NCBI GenBank assembly: GCA_000499405.2
Contig: HG738139.1
Span: 10,688,616-10,752,615, forward strand
Direction: 5' to 3'
Length of the DNA: 64,000 bases
From: Onchocerca volvulus
Taxonomy: Eukaryota > Nematoda > Chromadorea > Rhabditida > Onchocercidae
Translations under genes and position numbers: made by a program
Notes under the pieces: model-generated
Seen by the model: only the letters and a program-made list of their open reading frames with translations
Told to the model about the DNA's origin: nothing
The model's database searches: none
In this document: positions 60,701-64,000 of the stretch, one piece after another
How the letters are laid out: every line of letters begins with the position of its first letter
Position numbering within the stretch: the stretch's first letter is position 1

Positions 60701-63700
60701 AAAATTTCCGGAAAAAAGAAAAAAAAAGCTATGCTCAACATAATAATCGAAATATCGAAAGATATCAGAACAAAACTTACCAAAAACTCGTTCATCGTTA
60801 ACATTTTTAACACAATACCATAAACCGACTGGAAAAACCGCAGCTGTGATGTGAAGATCGAAGAAAAACGAAACCCAAGTAGTGGGTTGATGTTCCGAAA
60901 CAGATGCAATAATTGGAATATGAATTTTTGCATAACCAGTATCCCAAAGTGAATAAAAACGTCCTGACCATGGTGCTATGTAGCCTAAAAATTTGTTCAT
61001 ATATGTATATTATTTTAGTAAAGAGCATTTTCAAAGTCTACGAGAGCATCATGTAAAAGCAAATCATTTCTTTTAAAACACAAATAAATTAAATCATAAA
61101 TTGTGAGGAAAATGAAGTCATACCAGCATATGTCAGTAGAACAATTGTGGATATTCCTAATATAAATACCACTGAAATTCCACCGAAAAATAAAGTCATA
61201 AATTCTTTTCTTGAAACTCTATGCTGCATGTATTTCAACGCGGCAATAACCTATTAAAAAAAAAAATTTCGAAGAAAAAGAAGAAAACAGTTTCGCTTCA
61301 AATATCATTTGGAAATCTTATGACGATAAATTTACTACCTGTAATAAACCAAAGACACCAGCAGCAGCCATATGTTCGGAGGTTTTCACAGGCTGGAAGC
61401 CAACAAATGGTATTTGCATAGCCATTATTTGTCCCAAAATATAAAAAGTCGTATATGCTGAAAAATAGTAAAACTTATGAATTAAACTGAAATCTAAACA
61501 TGGGAGTTTTTCGCAAGGCGGTAAATATTATAACGAGAAAACTTGAGCAGAAGAGATATGCCTTTCCGGAGAAAAAAACATGAACTATCTCAATTATCTA
61601 ATAATACCAAGTAATGTAATGATGAATAAAGCTGATACCATAAAAACTAAATTTCCAAAGAATTTTTTTGTTAAAAAAATTAAAATTTCCCAAATTTAAG
61701 TAAAATTAATTTGAATAGTAAATCAAAAAGAATCAAATGAAAACCATACCAATGTAAAGCTTAGAGCAATACCGGCCAATTAATATGAGCGTAAGAACAT
61801 GCAGTGGAATTAAATTTATGATGAACACATAACCTCCCCAAGCAGAGACCATGTAAAAATAAGATAAAGCAGTTAATGTTGCCCAAAATATGGAACCAGT
61901 TTTTACAGAGCGAACCCATAAAAAGTATGTGAACTAAAACAAAAAAAGCGTGATGATCTTTCACATAAATTGTTCATTCTAGTTATAGTCCATATATTTC
62001 AAAATTTTAAAATGGTTAAATTTAAATTCATATCAAAAGGAAAAAAAAGACTCGGAGAAAAATTGAAATTTTGACAAGGAATAAAAAATTCCAAAAATTA
62101 GATTGAATTTCGGATTACAAATGCACATAAACAAATATACACCTGCAATGCAAAAATTGCAATTCCTTCATTATCATAGGAACCGGCAACAGAACGACTA
62201 GTATAACCCGGTGATATAGCGATGAAGCATGCTGCAAACAGACCAGCACCTGGCGTCCAAAGTTCTTTCGTTAAAAAATAGGTAGCTATTGCAGTAAGAC
62301 CACTGAAAATAACTCCATTAAAACACTGCAACAGTAAAAAGAGATAATTTCTTATTTCCAGACATTCATTTGCTCTCCTAAAAAATAGAAAAAGCAAAAA
62401 TTTCACTAAAAAATTACGGGGAAAAATGATCTGTTACGAAATAAAGTTAATACATAACGTCAAAATTATTTCTGAAGTACAAAAAAATAGAAATGGTGCG
62501 TAAATCAGGAAAAAAAAAATTGGGAAATAAACACGATTTAATATGTCAAAAATAGCTTAAGAATGATAAAAAGAGAAATATTAAATCATACCTGAATGTT
62601 GGAGCAAGAAAAACACAAACATCTCTAATATGTACAGAAATATTTAGAATTGATAAAATGTAATGTATTGCTCCTGAAGTTACCATGAGTCCGGGATAAA
62701 CCTGTGTAAATATTATCATCATTATTTCGGCAAAACCCAAAAAGTGAAGAAGTTATTTATGAAAAAACTGTAAAATATATTTCCCAATATAATGAGAATT
62801 TCTGTTGAAATAATAATTAAGATTCTAATACTGGCCATTTACTAACTTGGCATAAATTACATGAAATTCATGTATTTGATATATTTTCGAGCCCTTCTAC
62901 AAACTGATGCATTTACATATTTCTGTCAATACTTTCTTACATTGATCTATATATGGATATTTCTTCCCACTAATTTCTATCAGTTGATGGATGCACGGAA
63001 GTAATATGCTTTTATATATTACGCAAATAGATGAGTAGTAATATAAAAACATTAGACGAAAGCAACATAATATTCACACAAACACTAATTATTTTTCAAA
63101 CAAATACTAATTCAACAAACTTCTTTTTCTTCAGAAGAAGAAAAAAGTTGCAACTTACTGTGCCCCCAACAATTCGTCCAAGTGGATACCATGCCCGTTC
63201 ATCGAACCAATTCAAGAAATTATAAAAGCCATGTTCAGCCATATAATAAGTTGACCGATAGTTAAACCTAATTTTCAACAAAATGCATTATCCTTTAAAG
63301 AAATCTCATATCTTCCAGTATCATATTACTTCATAAATCCTTAATGCTCAAAACTCGCAAAATGTAATTGTATTTGTATGTAAACTGTAAAAAGTATCGC
63401 CTTTTCTTCCTTTATCTTCTCGATATTTTGAGCGAAAACAAAACATAGTTACGCAATAGTCTATTAAAAGAGACTACAATATATCATATTAAATCGTATA
63501 ATTTCAAATTGTATTATTGGATAAAATCTTCATAGTTTGCACTATATCAAGAATATATTTTCTTAAGCAACCAGTTTTTTTGAACTTATCAGAAAAAAGG
63601 ATATTTTCTGGAATAAAAATCACGAAGTACATATTATTTAGAAAAGTAGAAGAAACAGGCAAATTAAAAAGGAATTAAAAAAACTAAATGGAAACAAACC

Positions 63701-63875
63701 ATGGATCGAATTCATGAATGATGGATTCAAATCGTATAACAGCAAACAATCGTGAAGCAAAGCCAACAATCCACGCTAATACAAGAATGACAAATGTCAA
63801 TAAGCTCGTAATACCCAATGAATTCGATACCAATATTTTGCTGTTACCGGTTGCAGTTATCACTGAATCAGTCAT
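57778..63875 (-). CDS. STT3B: STT3B, catalytic subunit of oligosaccharyltransferase
   Basis: Fifteen exons (minus): 63700-63875, 63159-63267, 62592-62701, 62143-62302, 61750-61933, 61339-61457, 61124-61250, 60781-60984, 60418-60535, 59758-60000, 59353-59524, 58962-59067, 58560-58741, 58139-58342, 57778-57852. Every phase agrees; 762 aa (human STT3B 826). Hallmarks: HEFDPWFNYRST (acidic residue at about 57), [20 protein letters not shown] at 356-359, [31 protein letters not shown] (WWDYG at 545-549) and [43 protein letters not shown] and [17 protein letters not shown] are STT3B-type rather than STT3A-type. It is a multispanning ER membrane enzyme that transfers the lipid-linked glycan to Asn-X-Ser/Thr; STT3B forms handle post-translational and skipped sites. 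The N-terminus and the linker before EAYTSQ are shorter than in human; the basic tail (KSKKGIIQ ... HRPPKRA) is kept. Confidence 0.96.
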
Positions 63876-64000
63876 ATGCTAAAATTATAACAAGAAAATG
63901 TTTTAATCATTAAAATTTATCAATGCGGATCGCACTATGTGATTTCTTTTAGTATATTTCTAATTCACGATGAAATTTTGTCGAAAATTTATGTGCTAGT
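63876..64000. other. 5' flank of STT3B
   Basis: AT-rich 125 bp upstream of the start codon, probably 5'UTR or promoter; no clear motif. Confidence 0.4.

Noticed and set aside
62303..62406. Extension of the STT3B exon upstream of 62302 (open frame with [13 protein letters not shown])
   Set aside because: The TTTTCAG at 62303 joins in phase to the previous exon and gives the conserved APTFSGLT junction; the longer version breaks the alignment.
1..64000. Bacterial endosymbiont insert, phage, CRISPR or defence island
   Set aside because: All recognised genes are intron-bearing animal genes with consistent composition; no intronless bacterial-type ORF, direct-repeat array or integrase was seen.

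Overview
The window is nuclear DNA from an AT-rich animal genome. Genes are split into short exons (24-480 bp) by GT-AG introns with T-rich acceptors, and homopolymer A/T runs are frequent. It encodes a homologue of RDE-4, a dsRNA-binding protein family known from nematodes. Gene structure, base composition and gene content together point to a nematode, most likely a filarial or other spirurid worm; I cannot name the species. There is no sign of bacterial, viral or organellar sequence, and I found no tRNA, rRNA or CRISPR. Almost all introns were joined by matching splice phase by hand, so exon edges are models.

Layout from left to right. (1) 35-863, minus: N-terminal part of a DHHC palmitoyltransferase that runs off the left edge. 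(2) 2749-2829, minus: an orphan exon. (3) 3733-11824, minus: 16-exon gene for an INO80D-like protein with two C3Hc3H zinc fingers. (4) 11825-18964: about 7 kb without a convincing gene, holding an ACGTG-rich patch near 13.1 kb that is a candidate divergent promoter. (5) 18965-40556, plus: a large gene for a p140Cap/sickle-tail (SRCIN1/KIAA1217) family scaffold with two alternative first exons and repeat-rich introns. (6) 42565-46548, minus: a run of very small genes, including a UQCC5/SMIM4-like mitochondrial assembly factor and a 110-aa single-pass membrane protein. (7) 47132-50976, plus: rde-4-like gene with three dsRNA-binding domains. (8) 52578-54510, minus: COQ10. (9) 54511-57777: mostly empty, with two weak coding traces. 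(10) 57778-63875, minus: complete 15-exon STT3B oligosaccharyltransferase catalytic subunit.

The genes do not form one pathway. Their themes are chromatin remodelling (INO80D), RNA interference (RDE-4), mitochondrial respiration (COQ10, UQCC5-like and possibly the 110-aa protein), protein N-glycosylation (STT3B), protein lipidation (DHHC) and a cytoskeletal/Src-type scaffold.

The points most worth checking are the two first exons of the scaffold gene (one with an upstream mini-ORF that copies the protein's own N-terminus), a probable GC-AG intron in the same gene, an rde-4 junction that stays in frame only with an unusual splice, a 110-bp-arm inverted repeat inside an intron, and a set of 100-160 bp diverged tandem duplications that build up the long introns.
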